Positions 27,802 to 36,927 are shown, numbered from the stretch's first letter. The stretch: 64,000 nt of DNA from Heyndrickxia vini (GCF_016772275.1 NZ_CP065425.1:2820653-2884652), one strand, 5' to 3'. A program made the numbers and translations. Notes: a model not told the origin generated them from the sequence alone.

Positions 27802-30375
27802 CAACTTATTATTTTCAACATCAATCATAATTTTCGTTTGAGGGCGTATATTACCGCGAATGATTTCCCTTGCCAATTCTGTTTCAATATGGTGCTGAAT
27901 ATACCGTTTTAACGGACGTGCCCCATAAATAGGGTCGTAAGCGGATTTAGCGATCCACTCTTTTGCTTCTTCTGTTATTTCCAGCTGAATATGCTGTCCA
28001 CTTAACCGCAATTGTAATTCTTGAATTAGTTTAGAAACGATCCCCTTAATATTGCCAATCGTTAATGGTTTGAAAATAATAATGTCATCAACACGGTTTA
28101 AGAATTCCGGTCTAAATGATGCCCGTAGATGACCTAATACTTTTTCCTTCGTTTCCTCCGTAATATCCTCTTCCAAGTTATCCCTATCTAATAAAAAAGA
28201 AGAACCAAGATTTGATGTCATTATAATGACGGTGTTTTTAAAATCAACCATTCGTCCTTGGGAATCTGTCACTCGCCCATCATCGAGTATTTGAAGAAGA
28301 ACATTGAAAACTTCAGGATGTGCTTTTTCAATTTCATCTAATAAAATAACAGAATACGGTTTACGTCTAACAGCCTCAGTTAATTGACCGCCTTCTTCAT
28401 AGCCAACATAACCTGGAGGTGCACCAATGAGCCTTGACACCGTATGTTTCTCCATATATTCAGACATATCAAGTCGAATCATTTGTTCTTCACTATCGAA
28501 TAAACTTTTCGCTAACGCTTTCGCAAGCTCTGTTTTTCCGACACCCGTAGGACCTAGGAAGATAAATGAACCAATTGGTCGATTCGGATCCTTAATGCCT
28601 GCTCTCGCCCTTATGACCGCATCACTGACAAGGCTAACGGCTTCATCTTGCCCAATTACACGTTCATGTAAAATTTGTTCTAATCGTAATAATTTTTCAC
28701 GTTCTCCCTCAACTAACCTTGTTACGGGGATTCCTGTCCATCGTCCGACAATTTCCGCGATTTCTTCTTCCGTAACTTCTTCCCGGAGCAATTTATTATC
28801 AGCTTCTTTTGACATAGTAGCTTCTAAATTTACTAAGTCTTTTTCTAGGGCAGGAATTTTCCCATGTCTTAATTCCGCAGCTTTATTTAAATCGTAATTA
28901 TTTTCCGCTTCTTCTAATAGTCTTCTTAGCTTCTCTAATTGTTCCCTTTTTTCTTGAATGCCTTGAAGCTCTTTTTTCTCCAATTGCCATCTTGCTTTCA
29001 TTCCATTCGCTTTTTCCTTTAAATCAGCTAAATCCTTTTGCAAAATGACTAAACGCTCTTTACTCGCTTCATCAGATTCCTTAGTTAACGCCGCTTCCTC
29101 AATTTCAAGCTGCATGACACGTCTAGTGACTTCATCTAATTCACTTGGCATGGAGTCAATTTCAACTCTAATTGTGGCACATGCTTCATCCACTAAATCA
29201 ATTGCCTTATCCGGTAAAAATCGATCCGTAATATAACGATTCGATAAAGTCGCTGCTGCAACGAGTGCACGGTCATGAATTTTAACACCGTGATGCACTT
29301 CAAATCGTTCTTTTAGTCCGCGCAAGATGGAAACAGTATCCTCAACATTCGGTTCTTCGACCAATACTTGTTGAAAACGTCGTTCTAATGCAGGGTCTTT
29401 TTCGATATATTTACGATATTCATCTAGTGTTGTTGCTCCGATACAATGGAGCTCCCCCCTTGCTAACATTGGCTTTAACATATTGCCGGCATCCATTGCC
29501 CCTTCCGTTTTTCCGGCACCAACAATCGTATGAAGCTCATCAATAAACAAAAGAATTTGACCATTACTTTTTTTAATTTCCTGCAATACCGCTTTTAGTC
29601 TTTCTTCAAACTCACCGCGAAATTTAGCTCCTGCAATAAGTGCACCCATATCTAATGCAAAAATAGTTTTATCTTTTAGTCCTTCTGGAACATCTTTTCT
29701 AACGATTCTCTGGGCCAATCCTTCCGCAATCGCTGTTTTTCCAACTCCAGGTTCACCAATTAATACTGGATTGTTTTTTGTTTTTCTTGATAATATTCGA
29801 ATCACATTACGGATTTCACTATCTCGTCCAATTACAGGGTCCATCTTGCCTTCTTTAACCGCTAAAACAAGATCACGGCCATATTTTTTTAACGTTTCAT
29901 AGGTAGCTTCAGGGTTTTGTGATGTCACTCGTTGATTCCCCCTTATAATCATTATTTCTTTTTTCAATGCCTCTTTTGTTATCTTTCGTTTGCTTAAATA
30001 TTCTACGATATCATTGGATGGTTGTTTCATTAATGCAAGAATGAGATGTTCTACGGAAATATACTCATCCTCAAATTGTTGCGACTCCTTTTCTGCATCA
30101 TTAAATAAGGTAGATAACGGTCCAGATATGTAAAGATTTTGAGTACTTCCAGTGACTTGAGGTTTTTTTGATAAAATTTGATTAAACTGCTGTCTTAATT
30201 CTTCTGTTGAAATACCTAAACGATTATAGACACTTGTTAATAAGCTGTCCGGCTTATCTAGCAATGCCGACCATACATGGATGATATCTATTTCAGGATG
30301 TTCGTATTCAACACATAATTGTTGGGCTGCAGCAATCGCTTCCTGAACAGTATAGGTAAACTTTTGAATATCCAA
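27787..30375 (-). CDS. clpB: ATP-dependent chaperone ClpB
   Basis: An 862-residue Hsp104/ClpB disaggregase that works with DnaK. It has the N-terminal Clp-N repeat domain (1-145), NBD1 with Walker [14 protein letters not shown] and Walker [10 protein letters not shown], the middle coiled coil (about 410-520), NBD2 with [14 protein letters not shown] and [13 protein letters not shown], and the C-terminal D2-small domain. The start is taken as the TTG at 30373-30375, since GAGGTG lies 6-7 nt upstream and MDIQKFT fits ClpB N-termini; earlier in-frame codons run through the yjzC terminator. No clear CtsR or CIRCE site was seen. Confidence 0.95.
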   Translation of the reverse strand: MDIQKFTYTVQEAIAAAQQLCVEYEHPEIDIIHVWSALLDKPDSLLTSVYNRLGISTEELRQQFNQILSKKPQVTGSTQNLYISGPLSTLFNDAEKESQQFEDEYISVEHLILALMKQPSNDIVEYLSKRKITKEALKKEIMIIRGNQRVTSQNPEATYETLKKYGRDLVLAVKEGKMDPVIGRDSEIRNVIRILSRKTKNNPVLIGEPGVGKTAIAEGLAQRIVRKDVPEGLKDKTIFALDMGALIAGAKFRGEFEERLKAVLQEIKKSNGQILLFIDELHTIVGAGKTEGAMDAGNMLKPMLARGELHCIGATTLDEYRKYIEKDPALERRFQQVLVEEPNVEDTVSILRGLKERFEVHHGVKIHDRALVAAATLSNRYITDRFLPDKAIDLVDEACATIRVEIDSMPSELDEVTRRVMQLEIEEAALTKESDEASKERLVILQKDLADLKEKANGMKARWQLEKKELQGIQEKREQLEKLRRLLEEAENNYDLNKAAELRHGKIPALEKDLVNLEATMSKEADNKLLREEVTEEEIAEIVGRWTGIPVTRLVEGEREKLLRLEQILHERVIGQDEAVSLVSDAVIRARAGIKDPNRPIGSFIFLGPTGVGKTELAKALAKSLFDSEEQMIRLDMSEYMEKHTVSRLIGAPPGYVGYEEGGQLTEAVRRKPYSVILLDEIEKAHPEVFNVLLQILDDGRVTDSQGRMVDFKNTVIIMTSNLGSSFLLDRDNLEEDITEETKEKVLGHLRASFRPEFLNRVDDIIIFKPLTIGNIKGIVSKLIQELQLRLSGQHIQLEITEEAKEWIAKSAYDPIYGARPLKRYIQHHIETELAREIIRGNIRPQTKIMIDVENNKLKIRK

Positions 30376-30427
30376 TGATTTCACCTCTTTAAAATGAGTA
30401 TAATGTACTGTTCCACTATTATGAAAG

Positions 30428-30452
30428 AAAAAACCATCCAAGCGGATGGTTT
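30428..30452 (-). terminator. yjzC terminator
   Basis: AAACCATCC/GGATGGTTT stem followed on the minus strand by TTTTTTC, starting at the yjzC stop codon. It insulates yjzC from clpB. Confidence 0.82.
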
Positions 30453-30630
30453 ATGGTTTCCTTTTATAAGTCCATTGACGATCATCATTCGATGATTCAG
30501 GGAAAGGATCACCGGCTTTTAATTTTATTTGTTTTGGATTTTTGACCATGCTTCCTGTTTCCCCTACTTCAATATATATCCCATTATTCGGTGCTTTATC
30601 TCCAGATCGAAAACGATGACTTTGTCCCAT
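30451..30630 (-). CDS. yjzC: YjzC family protein
   Basis: A short 59-residue protein read from the ATG at 30628-30630: MGQSHRFRSGDKAPNNG, then YIEVGETGSMVKNPK, then KAGDPFPESSNDDRQW. This matches B. subtilis YjzC in length and pattern. The GGGGGAAA ribosome site is 4-5 nt upstream. Small, soluble, basic C-terminus (KRKP). Function unknown; conserved among Bacillus. It lies upstream of clpB and downstream of yitW. Confidence 0.88.
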   Translation of the reverse strand: MGQSHRFRSGDKAPNNGIYIEVGETGSMVKNPKQIKLKAGDPFPESSNDDRQWTYKRKP

Positions 30631-30715
30631 TTATTTTCCCCCTTATTTAATCAATTCACACTATTATTGTGTGTAATAAATATTGTTTATATCGAGGAAA
30701 AGAATGGAAAAAGAA

Positions 30716-31027
30716 TTAATCAGTTATTCCTAATGCAATTTTCGCATATCGTGACATCCGGTCTTTTGACCATGGCGGATTCCAAACAATATTTACTTCC
30801 GTTTCTTTGACTTCTGGCAAGTCTTTAAGAGCTAATTGAACTTGATCAACAATAATTCCCGCTAAAGGACATCCCATTGCAGTTAAAGTCATTGTTACTG
30901 TTACTTTACTTTCTTCATCCATTTCTATATCGTAAACAAGTCCTAAATTAACAATATCAATCCCTAATTCCGGGTCAATAACTTGTTCAAGTGCCCCAAG
31001 AATACTTTCCTTTAATTCCTCTTCCAT
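30716..31027 (-). CDS. yitW: YitW, MIP18/DUF59 iron-sulfur assembly factor
   Basis: A 103-residue DUF59 (MIP18, SufT/PaaD-like) protein thought to help iron-sulfur cluster delivery. The family signature VIDPELGIDIVNLGLVYDI is near residue 17 and the single conserved Cys is in TAMGCPLA. The C-terminus NIVWNPPWSKDRMS is typical. The ATG at 31025-31027 follows GGAGTGAG; a second ATG three codons upstream is inside the ribosome site. Single-gene unit. Confidence 0.92.
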   Translation of the reverse strand: MEEELKESILGALEQVIDPELGIDIVNLGLVYDIEMDEESKVTVTMTLTAMGCPLAGIIVDQVQLALKDLPEVKETEVNIVWNPPWSKDRMSRYAKIALGITD

Positions 31028-31085
31028 TAAACTCACTCCTTTTTTATATCATACCAAAAACATCTATATAGTTAAAACTAATAGC

Positions 31086-31856
31086 CTAGTGTAACCACGT
31101 TTGAAACCATTCAACTGTTTTGAGCAAGCCTTCACGGGAAACTTTATGACCCGATTTGTCGTCTGTTAGAAATAACAATTTTTCCGGGTGATGAGTGTAA
31201 CTGTCTTTAATTTCATTATAAAAATGATAAGTAGGACCAAAGGGAACTGTTTGATCCTTTTTACCATGCCAAAACATTAGGGGACGATTTTGAAGCTTTT
31301 CTATATGTTTACTTAAATCATAAGGAATTAATGCTTCATATTGTTCATTAAGTTCTTCCTCTGTGAATGGAATATGTACACCTAATTCTTGAAAATGTCT
31401 AACCTGTCCCTTCGCAAATTCTACATAGTAAGGGCTTCCCATTAAACTTACTGCTACTTTTATCCAGTCATACTGTGTTAACGCACCCAATGTGACAATT
31501 CCCCCCATTGAGGTACCGACTACACCGATTTTATCTTCGTCTGCAAGTCCAGTATGTACATAATGATTTTTCAGTATATTAAGCTCATGAATTGTCTGAA
31601 TGATCACTTCCCAAAAACGAAACATTAATTCGTGCTGGTTAAGTTCGGCTGCCCTTTCACCATGATATAAACTTTCAGGTAAAACCACTCGAAATCCTTT
31701 TTCTGCTAATAAATAGGCATAATGCAAATTATGCTCCTTAGCCGATTCAAATCCATGAACAAAAATGATAAGTGGAAGTTTTCTTTCTTTTATCTCTTCT
31801 TTCACGATGTGTAAAACGGGCACTGTATCAATTATAGTATGATCTACTATTATCAC
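31086..31856 (-). CDS. yitV: YitV, alpha/beta-hydrolase (esterase-like)
   Basis: A 256-residue alpha/beta hydrolase starting at a GTG (31854-31856) behind AAGGAGAGAG. Oxyanion region LIIFVHGFESAKE, nucleophile elbow VGTSMGG, acid in HGKKDQTVP and catalytic His in KSGHKVS: a complete triad. Related to acyl-peptide hydrolase and dienelactone hydrolase types. It is divergent from yitU, as expected of the Bacillus yitUVW group. Substrate unknown. Confidence 0.88.
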   Translation of the reverse strand: MIIVDHTIIDTVPVLHIVKEEIKERKLPLIIFVHGFESAKEHNLHYAYLLAEKGFRVVLPESLYHGERAAELNQHELMFRFWEVIIQTIHELNILKNHYVHTGLADEDKIGVVGTSMGGIVTLGALTQYDWIKVAVSLMGSPYYVEFAKGQVRHFQELGVHIPFTEEELNEQYEALIPYDLSKHIEKLQNRPLMFWHGKKDQTVPFGPTYHFYNEIKDSYTHHPEKLLFLTDDKSGHKVSREGLLKTVEWFQTWLH

Positions 31857-31960
31857 TTTTCTCTCTCCTTCTTGGATGTTCTCCTTCTAATTGATTGGAT
31901 AATTTAGTATATTGTAGTAAACAGTTGATTTTTCAATATTACATAATAAAGGAGACAATT

Positions 31961-32773
31961 ATGACCAATCAATTTTTAATCGCATTAGATTTGGACGGGA
32001 CCCTTTTAACTGATGATAAAATAATTTCTGAAAGAACGTTGAAAACAATTAAAAAGCTCCAACAAGAAGGGCATATCGTGATGATTTCAACGGGAAGACC
32101 TTTCCGTTCTAGTGTTAAATATTATCATGAATTAGAATTAAATACACCTATTGTAAACTTTAATGGTGCATTTGTTCATCATCCAAAAGATGCGAACTGG
32201 GGGTTATATCACAGCCCAATGTCATTGAATGTTGCAAAGGAAATAGTTGAATCATGTAATCAATATCATATCCACAATATTGTCGCGGAAGTATTGGATA
32301 ATGTTTATCTCCATTATCATGATGCAAAACTTCTCGATGTATTTAATATGGGGAATCCGAAAATTACGACTGGTAATCTGGGCGAGTTTTTGACCGATAA
32401 TCCAACATCAATGTTAATTCATGCAGAAGAAAAAGATGTGCCTTATATTCGTGAACATTTAAGTGAAGTACATGCAGAGGTTATTGATCATCGTCGTTGG
32501 GGAGCACCATGGCATATCATTGAAATAGTCAAATCTGGATTGAATAAAGCGGTTGGCATTGAACGTGTGGCTAAGCATTATAATATTGAACAAAAAAATA
32601 TCATTGCTTTCGGTGATGAGGATAATGATTTAGAAATGATAGAATATGCCGGAATTGGTGTAGCAATGGGAAATGGCATTAAACAGTTAAAAGACATTGC
32701 AAATGAAGTTACTTTTTCCAATATGGATGACGGGGTTTCTGTCTTTTTGGAAGACTTTTTTAACTTAAATTAG
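31961..32773 (+). CDS. yitU: YitU, Cof-type HAD phosphatase
   Basis: A 270-residue HAD-superfamily phosphatase of the Cof/IIB class. Motif I ALDLDGTLL (nucleophile Asp at about residue 9, acid/base Asp two later), motif II ISTGRP, motif III Lys in SGLNKAVG and motif IV FGDEDNDLEM are all present. Several relatives dephosphorylate sugar or cofactor phosphates. The ATG at 31961 follows AAAGGAGAC; the longer in-frame reading upstream has no ribosome site. Confidence 0.92.
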   Translation: MTNQFLIALDLDGTLLTDDKIISERTLKTIKKLQQEGHIVMISTGRPFRSSVKYYHELELNTPIVNFNGAFVHHPKDANWGLYHSPMSLNVAKEIVESCNQYHIHNIVAEVLDNVYLHYHDAKLLDVFNMGNPKITTGNLGEFLTDNPTSMLIHAEEKDVPYIREHLSEVHAEVIDHRRWGAPWHIIEIVKSGLNKAVGIERVAKHYNIEQKNIIAFGDEDNDLEMIEYAGIGVAMGNGIKQLKDIANEVTFSNMDDGVSVFLEDFFNLN

Positions 32774-32800
32774 AAAGCGGAAGCGCCTTTATCAGCATTT
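32774..32800. repeat. fragment of extragenic element (AGCGGAAGCGCCTT type)
   Basis: AGAAAGCGGAAGCGCCTT followed by TATCAGC, immediately after yitU, matches the left end of the longer element at 36064-36185 (AGAAAAGCGTAAGCGCCTT, then GATCAGC). Only the end is present. Confidence 0.6.
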
Positions 32801-32921
32801 AAAAATTTGATATCCCAATTTTTTCTCGTTGTAATTCCTTTAATATGTTTCATACTATTAACGAACGGGTCATGGTCATTACAACTTCGTTCACTAAGAT
32901 AAAAAAAAGGCGGTGTTTCGT

Positions 32922-33077
32922 TTGGGTAAAAGAAACAAGTCTAAACGCTTTGTTCAACAAGGAAAAGATGCGGTATCTAAACATGCTGAGCGCTTTCCAT
33001 ATCGCTCCACGTTAGCTGAAGCCGAAGAACGCCAGGTTGAATATATGAAGGAATCCTCATTAGGAGGAATAGAATAA
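32922..33077 (+). CDS. small basic protein upstream of DUF3813 gene
   Basis: A 51-residue protein read from the TTG at 32922: GKRNKSKRFVQQGKDAVSKH, then AERFPYRSTLAEAEERQVEY. The very basic N-terminal half and acidic second half, the AAAGGCGGTG ribosome site, and the stop/start overlap (TAATG) with the next gene all argue for a real coupled gene. An in-frame GTG at 32913 is less well spaced. No family name recognised. Coupling suggests it works with the DUF3813 protein; spore or stress roles are guesses. Confidence 0.7.
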   Translation: MGKRNKSKRFVQQGKDAVSKHAERFPYRSTLAEAEERQVEYMKESSLGGIE

Positions 33078-33262
33078 TGGCGAATAGATTGTTTCAACAA
33101 GCGAGACAAATGGTAGAATTAGCTAAAGATGCTACCGGCAGCGGTCAGCATGAGATGATTGCAAAAGCAAAAAATGCTTTATCATCTGCTCGTGCAAATT
33201 CTACCTTTGCTGAACAACAACAATTACAAGAGCTTCAAAATGAATTAAATCAATTGCAATAA
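33077..33262 (+). CDS. DUF3813 family protein
   Basis: A 61-residue, almost wholly helical protein (MANRLFQQARQMVELAKDA...EQQQLQELQNELNQLQ) fitting the DUF3813 family of Bacillus small proteins. The start overlaps the previous stop codon (TAATG) and TTAGGAGGA lies inside the upstream gene. Two amphipathic helices are likely. Function unknown. Confidence 0.82.
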   Translation: MANRLFQQARQMVELAKDATGSGQHEMIAKAKNALSSARANSTFAEQQQLQELQNELNQLQ

Positions 33263-33295
33263 CACAAATAGCTGCCTTTTTGGCAGCTATTTGTG
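33263..33295. terminator. terminator after DUF3813 gene
   Basis: Perfect 14-bp arms CACAAATAGCTGCC and GGCAGCTATTTGTG with a 5-nt T loop between convergent genes; downstream T-runs are weak on both strands. Confidence 0.75.
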
Positions 33296-33296
33296 C

Positions 33297-33995
33297 TTAA
33301 AAACTACCGACATAAACCGGCTTTCCCTCCTCATTATAAATGGTAAGAATATACGAATGTGTTTGAATTGGAAGCTCTAAAGCAAATTCCTCATTCTTTG
33401 TGTTTAACGGTGTTTTCTTTATTAATTCATTATGACCATCATCAACGGAGTATGAATATCCCGTTAGTGGATGAAATGTCTCTCCTGTGACAATCACACC
33501 ATTATCCAATTTTTTAATAGTAAAATCCTTAAATAACGGGATTGAAAATTCTGTTGACGCCACATACCTTTTCGTAGGACGTTCACCATTAATTTTAGTA
33601 GGAAGTAATGTTGCCTTTACCATATACATTCCTTCTTCTTGCTTTTTACCTTGTGATGTATAATCCCAACTGCTTTTCCAAACTTTATTCGTTCCTTTTG
33701 GAAGATTGACATATTGAAACGCTTGCAAAAAATATCGTCCTTTACTAAATCGAAAGATCTCTTTATTACTGGCATCGTAAATAGAATAGTCATAATATTG
33801 ACTAGTTGGAAACTCCAATGTGACATCACTATCCCCAGTATTGCTTACAATTAATTCAATATCTAGTTGATTCGGCTTTGGTGTTAGATGGACATTCCAC
33901 GATATCATTGATAAACCATCCCTTTCAGCCTTCGCTTGTAATGGTATCAAGCAAGTAATTATCAATATAGAGAAAAACACAATTAATTTTTTCAA
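33297..33995 (-). CDS. secreted BsuPI-domain protein (intracellular proteinase inhibitor family)
   Basis: A 232-residue protein from the preferred TTG start (33993-33995; ribosome site AGGAAAG), or 239 from an ATG upstream of that site. It has a clear signal peptide (MKKLIVFFSILIITCLIPL, cut near QAKA-ER). The BsuPI domain follows with SNTGDSDVTLEFPTSQYYDY, then SKGRYFLQAF and LPKGTNKVWKSSWDY. B. subtilis Ipi of this family is intracellular and lacks a signal, so this copy would act outside the membrane. It has a C-terminal extension with another beta-rich segment. The partner protease is unknown. Confidence 0.85.
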   Translation of the reverse strand: MKKLIVFFSILIITCLIPLQAKAERDGLSMISWNVHLTPKPNQLDIELIVSNTGDSDVTLEFPTSQYYDYSIYDASNKEIFRFSKGRYFLQAFQYVNLPKGTNKVWKSSWDYTSQGKKQEEGMYMVKATLLPTKINGERPTKRYVASTEFSIPLFKDFTIKKLDNGVIVTGETFHPLTGYSYSVDDGHNELIKKTPLNTKNEEFALELPIQTHSYILTIYNEEGKPVYVGSF

Positions 33996-34026
33996 TTTTA
34001 ACTTTCCTTCCTCCATAGTTTACTTC

Positions 34027-34881
34027 TTAATCCTTTCGAAAGAAACCAAAAATTGCAGTTGTTTGGACAATATTTGTAAATGCTTGTGGATCAACTTCCT
34101 TTATGATGTGTTCTAAATCATACAGCTCATATCTCGTAATAACGATCATCAGCATTTGCCTTTCTTCATTTGAGAAAGCCCCTTTTACAGGAATCATTGT
34201 AATTCCCCGAACTAATTTCCCATGAATTGCTTTTTTTAATTCGTCCGATTTTTTTGTAACGATCATAGCGGTAAGCTTCTGAAACCGCGTATGAATGGCA
34301 TCGATTACTCTTGTTGATGCATATAATGATAAAAGCGTATACAATGCTTTATCCCATCCATAAACTGCACCTGCTGTTATGATAATTCCCGCATTTAAAA
34401 TAAAAAAGTAATTTCCAACAGGTTTATCCTTCATCCTTGATAAAACCATTGCGATAATATCAAGTCCTCCAGTAGATGCACCAAACTTTAAGGTAATTCC
34501 AACACCGGCAGCCGAAATAACTCCTCCAAAAATGGAATAAAGCAAGATATCGTTAGATGATTGCTGAATTGGTATAATTTCAAGAAGGAGAGACATAAAT
34601 ACTACCGATATAAAACTGTATAATGTAAACATTTTGCCGATCTTTTTCCATCCTAAAATAGCGACCGGAATATTTAATAGGAACAATAATAATCCCGTTG
34701 ATACGTTTAATGGAGTAAATTGAGTGATAATTTTTGATAATAATTGAGATATTCCTGTAAATCCACTTGCATATACATTTGCTGGTTTTAAAAAGTAATT
34801 CATAGCAAAAGCATTTAAGATAGCTCCAATAAACACGATTACAAGTTTTTTTATATGCTCTGAAAGTGAATTGATTTTCAT
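34027..34881 (-). CDS. yitT: YitT family membrane protein
   Basis: A 284-residue integral membrane protein with the DUF161 repeat region forming about five membrane helices (residues 10-200) and a C-terminal cytoplasmic DUF2179 domain (GITMIPVKGAFSNEERQMLMIVI). ASGFTGISQLL and FGASTGGLDIIAM are family hallmarks. The position beside a DegV gene and a BsuPI gene matches the yitS-yitT-ipi order. Transport role suspected, substrate unknown. Confidence 0.92.
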   Translation of the reverse strand: MKINSLSEHIKKLVIVFIGAILNAFAMNYFLKPANVYASGFTGISQLLSKIITQFTPLNVSTGLLLFLLNIPVAILGWKKIGKMFTLYSFISVVFMSLLLEIIPIQQSSNDILLYSIFGGVISAAGVGITLKFGASTGGLDIIAMVLSRMKDKPVGNYFFILNAGIIITAGAVYGWDKALYTLLSLYASTRVIDAIHTRFQKLTAMIVTKKSDELKKAIHGKLVRGITMIPVKGAFSNEERQMLMIVITRYELYDLEHIIKEVDPQAFTNIVQTTAIFGFFRKD

Positions 34882-34941
34882 ATATAACCTCCTCGTCTCA
34901 TTATTGATTTACCCAATTCTTTAAAGTTCATACTGAAATGA

Positions 34942-34969
34942 TTGTCATTTTCCCCGAAAATGGTACACT
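34942..34969 (+). promoter_or_regulatory. promoter of DegV gene
   Basis: TTGTCA (34942-34947), 16-bp spacer, TACACT (34964-34969), about 50 bp before the start codon. Confidence 0.55.
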
Positions 34970-35017
34970 GAATGTAAAATTATTTTTTCATCGATATTAA
35001 TTTAAGAGGTGAAACGG

Positions 35018-35875
35018 ATGACAGTTAAACTTTTTGCCGATAGTGCGAGTGATTTACCACTATCCTTTTTTGAAGAGAATCAAGTTGATTTAATTCCTCT
35101 AAGCGTATACATAGATGGTACGGAATATGAAGATTTGAAAACAATTGATCCTAAACAAGTGTTTCGAGAAATTAGGGCGGGAAAAATGCCAAAAACATCT
35201 CAGCCAACTCCAGATTATTTTCATAAATTATTTACTGAACAGGCTAAATCAAAGGAAGCAGGAATTTATATTGCTTTTTCGTCTGCATTATCAGGAACAT
35301 ACCAAACTGCTGTAATGGTACATGAACAGGTAAAAGAAGAATATCCTGACCTAGATTTAACAATCATCGATACGAAATGCGCTTCCATCGGGTTTGGTCT
35401 TGTTGTGAAAGCAGCAGCTGAGTTAGTAAAATCCGGAGCATCTAAAGAAGAAATTATCGAGGATATCGAGTTCCGATCTCAGCATATGGAGCATTTATTT
35501 ACCGTTGATGATCTTGACTACCTTGCTAAAGGAGGTCGTCTTTCGAAAGCATCAGCCTTCCTCGGCGGGCTATTAAATATCAAACCCCTTCTTCATGTGG
35601 AAGACGGGAAACTTATACCAATTGAAAAACATCGTGGAAAGAAAAAACTTCTTAAAAGAATGCTTGATGTGATGGAAGAAAGAGGCGTTGATTTAGAAAA
35701 TCAACTAGTTGGTATTAGCCATGGTGACGATGAGCAATCGGCACTTGAATTAAAATCATTGATTCAAGAACGCTTTGGTACAAAAGAATTTTATATTAAT
35801 ATTATTGGCTCTGTGGTCGGCTCCCATGCAGGACCAGGGACACTTGCTCTTTTCTTCTTAAACGCAAAAAAATAG
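35018..35875 (+). CDS. yitS: DegV family fatty-acid-binding protein
   Basis: A 285-residue DegV/FakB-type protein that holds a fatty acid for phosphorylation by FakA. N-terminal LFADSASDLP carries the DSxxDLP signature, SSALSGTYQTA is the loop over the carboxylate, DTKCASIGFG follows, and SVVGSHAGPG near the C-terminus closes the site. ATG at 35018 with AGAGGTGA upstream. Neighbour of yitT, matching B. subtilis yitS. FakA is not in this window. Confidence 0.9.
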   Translation: MTVKLFADSASDLPLSFFEENQVDLIPLSVYIDGTEYEDLKTIDPKQVFREIRAGKMPKTSQPTPDYFHKLFTEQAKSKEAGIYIAFSSALSGTYQTAVMVHEQVKEEYPDLDLTIIDTKCASIGFGLVVKAAAELVKSGASKEEIIEDIEFRSQHMEHLFTVDDLDYLAKGGRLSKASAFLGGLLNIKPLLHVEDGKLIPIEKHRGKKKLLKRMLDVMEERGVDLENQLVGISHGDDEQSALELKSLIQERFGTKEFYINIIGSVVGSHAGPGTLALFFLNAKK

Positions 35876-35931
35876 CGTTCATATTCTTCTTTCAAAAGGA
35901 AAAGCTATACGTTGAAAGGAGAATGACGTTT

Positions 35932-36063
35932 ATGCCACATACATCTGATAATGATAAAAAAGCAAAAGACAATAATGCACTAAGACACGAAAAAAACATG
36001 GAAAGAGAAAAAAATCGCCAAGCAGGGAAAAATCAGTACTCGAAAAAAACAGATCATTTATAA
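35932..36063 (+). CDS. DUF3941-like small hydrophilic protein
   Basis: A 43-residue very hydrophilic peptide (MPHTSDNDKKAKDNNALRHE, then KNMEREKNRQ, ending YSKKTDHL), starting at ATG 35932 behind GAAAGGAG. Pattern fits the DUF3941 family of Bacillus. Rich in Lys/Asn/Glu and lacking hydrophobic residues, so probably disordered like many small spore or stress proteins; that is inference. Confidence 0.8.
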   Translation: MPHTSDNDKKAKDNNALRHEKNMEREKNRQAGKNQYSKKTDHL

Positions 36064-36185
36064 GAAAAGCGTAAGCGCCTTGATCAGCCCCGACAAGCAA
36101 ATACATTTGGCAAAAAAAGGCCGCTTTTTGACGTTTATTGCCGAATGTTATTTGACCTCAAGGGGCTAGCCGCTGAGCTGGACAG
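36064..36185. repeat. extragenic palindromic element, about 120 bp
   Basis: Begins AGAAAAGCGTAAGCGCCTT and ends GGGGCTAGCCGCTGAGCTGG. Internal complementarity is extensive: AGCCCC near 36087 with GGGGCT near 36162, and ATTTGGCAA near 36105 with TTGCCGAAT near 36140. The ends resemble a family of repeated intergenic elements I know from other Bacillus genomes. It lies between the DUF3941 gene and a lipoprotein gene; a fragment of the same left end is at 32774. Confidence 0.7.
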
Positions 36186-36193
36186 CAAAATAA

Positions 36194-36222
36194 AAAACAA
36201 GGCATCCCTTGCCTTGTTTTTA
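36194..36222. terminator. terminator downstream of DUF3941 gene
   Basis: AAAACAAGGCA/TGCCTTGTTTT stem with a 5-nt loop followed by TTATTTT on the plus strand. It lies beyond the repeat element, as if the element had inserted between gene and terminator. Confidence 0.82.
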
Positions 36223-36224
36223 TT

Positions 36225-36253
36225 TTGCCAGTGCTTACCAATCGTTATATAAT
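36225..36253 (+). promoter_or_regulatory. SigA promoter of lipoprotein gene
   Basis: TTGCCA (36225-36230), 17-bp spacer, TATAAT (36248-36253), about 40 bp ahead of the start. Confidence 0.72.
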
Positions 36254-36294
36254 TTACATAGAAATAATTTAAATACACTTCTATGGAGGAATAC

Positions 36295-36927
36295 ATGAAA
36301 AAGGGGAAAAACATAATATTTATCATTTGTTTATGCTTGTTAGCAAGCTGTTCAAATCAGGTGGAAACCGCAAAGAAAAATACAATAAAACCTGCAAAAT
36401 TAACAAAATCCGAAGCAAGTTTGCTTGAGGCGGTTGGGATAGAAAAACAATTTATTTTTGATGTTCAATTAGCCCAAAGATCGACGTACCTGGAATATTG
36501 GGTGGATCATTATGAAAAAGGAAAAAAGATTGAAACCTTATCTAAAGGTAGTGATACTGGTAACAAATGGAGAAAAAAAGATAAAAATAAGAAATATAAA
36601 ATTATCTTTCATAAAGCAGCAAATACAGAAGGTAAAAAATCAGAGAACTTCTTTATCTCTGTCATTGATGAAAGCGGATATACAAAAATGGACTTTGAAG
36701 TACCTGTTTCTAATCAAAATAGTGGCGAATTATCGGTCGCTATACAGGAAAGCAAACAATTACAAGTAGGGAAACCAATAACAGTCGGAATGATCATCGA
36801 ATCAAAGGATGGAACAATAGAAGCACAAGATATTTCTCACTATAATTCAAATGCAGAAATAGAGAAATATGTAAAAAAATATGACCAAGCGTTTTTCTTT
36901 AGAGTAAAATTACTGGCGAATAAATGA
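36295..36927 (+). CDS. putative lipoprotein
   Basis: A 210-residue predicted lipoprotein: MKKGKNIIFIICLCLLASC gives a type II signal with lipobox LASC and lipidated Cys19. The mature part is basic and has a beta-rich centre (KYKIIFHKAAN, FFISVIDESGYTKMDFEV). ATG at 36295 behind ATGGAGGAA. No family recognised. It lies between an extragenic repeat and yajQ and has its own promoter. Confidence 0.75.
   Translation: MKKGKNIIFIICLCLLASCSNQVETAKKNTIKPAKLTKSEASLLEAVGIEKQFIFDVQLAQRSTYLEYWVDHYEKGKKIETLSKGSDTGNKWRKKDKNKKYKIIFHKAANTEGKKSENFFISVIDESGYTKMDFEVPVSNQNSGELSVAIQESKQLQVGKPITVGMIIESKDGTIEAQDISHYNSNAEIEKYVKKYDQAFFFRVKLLANK

Noticed and set aside
30376-30450. CtsR or CIRCE operator ahead of clpB
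   Set aside because: No GGTCAAA heptad pair and no CIRCE inverted repeat; only a TATACT with a poor -35 was visible.
36135-36326. 63-codon minus-strand frame across the extragenic element and lipoprotein promoter
   Set aside because: No ribosome site and it crosses a terminator hairpin, a promoter and the start of a well-supported gene.
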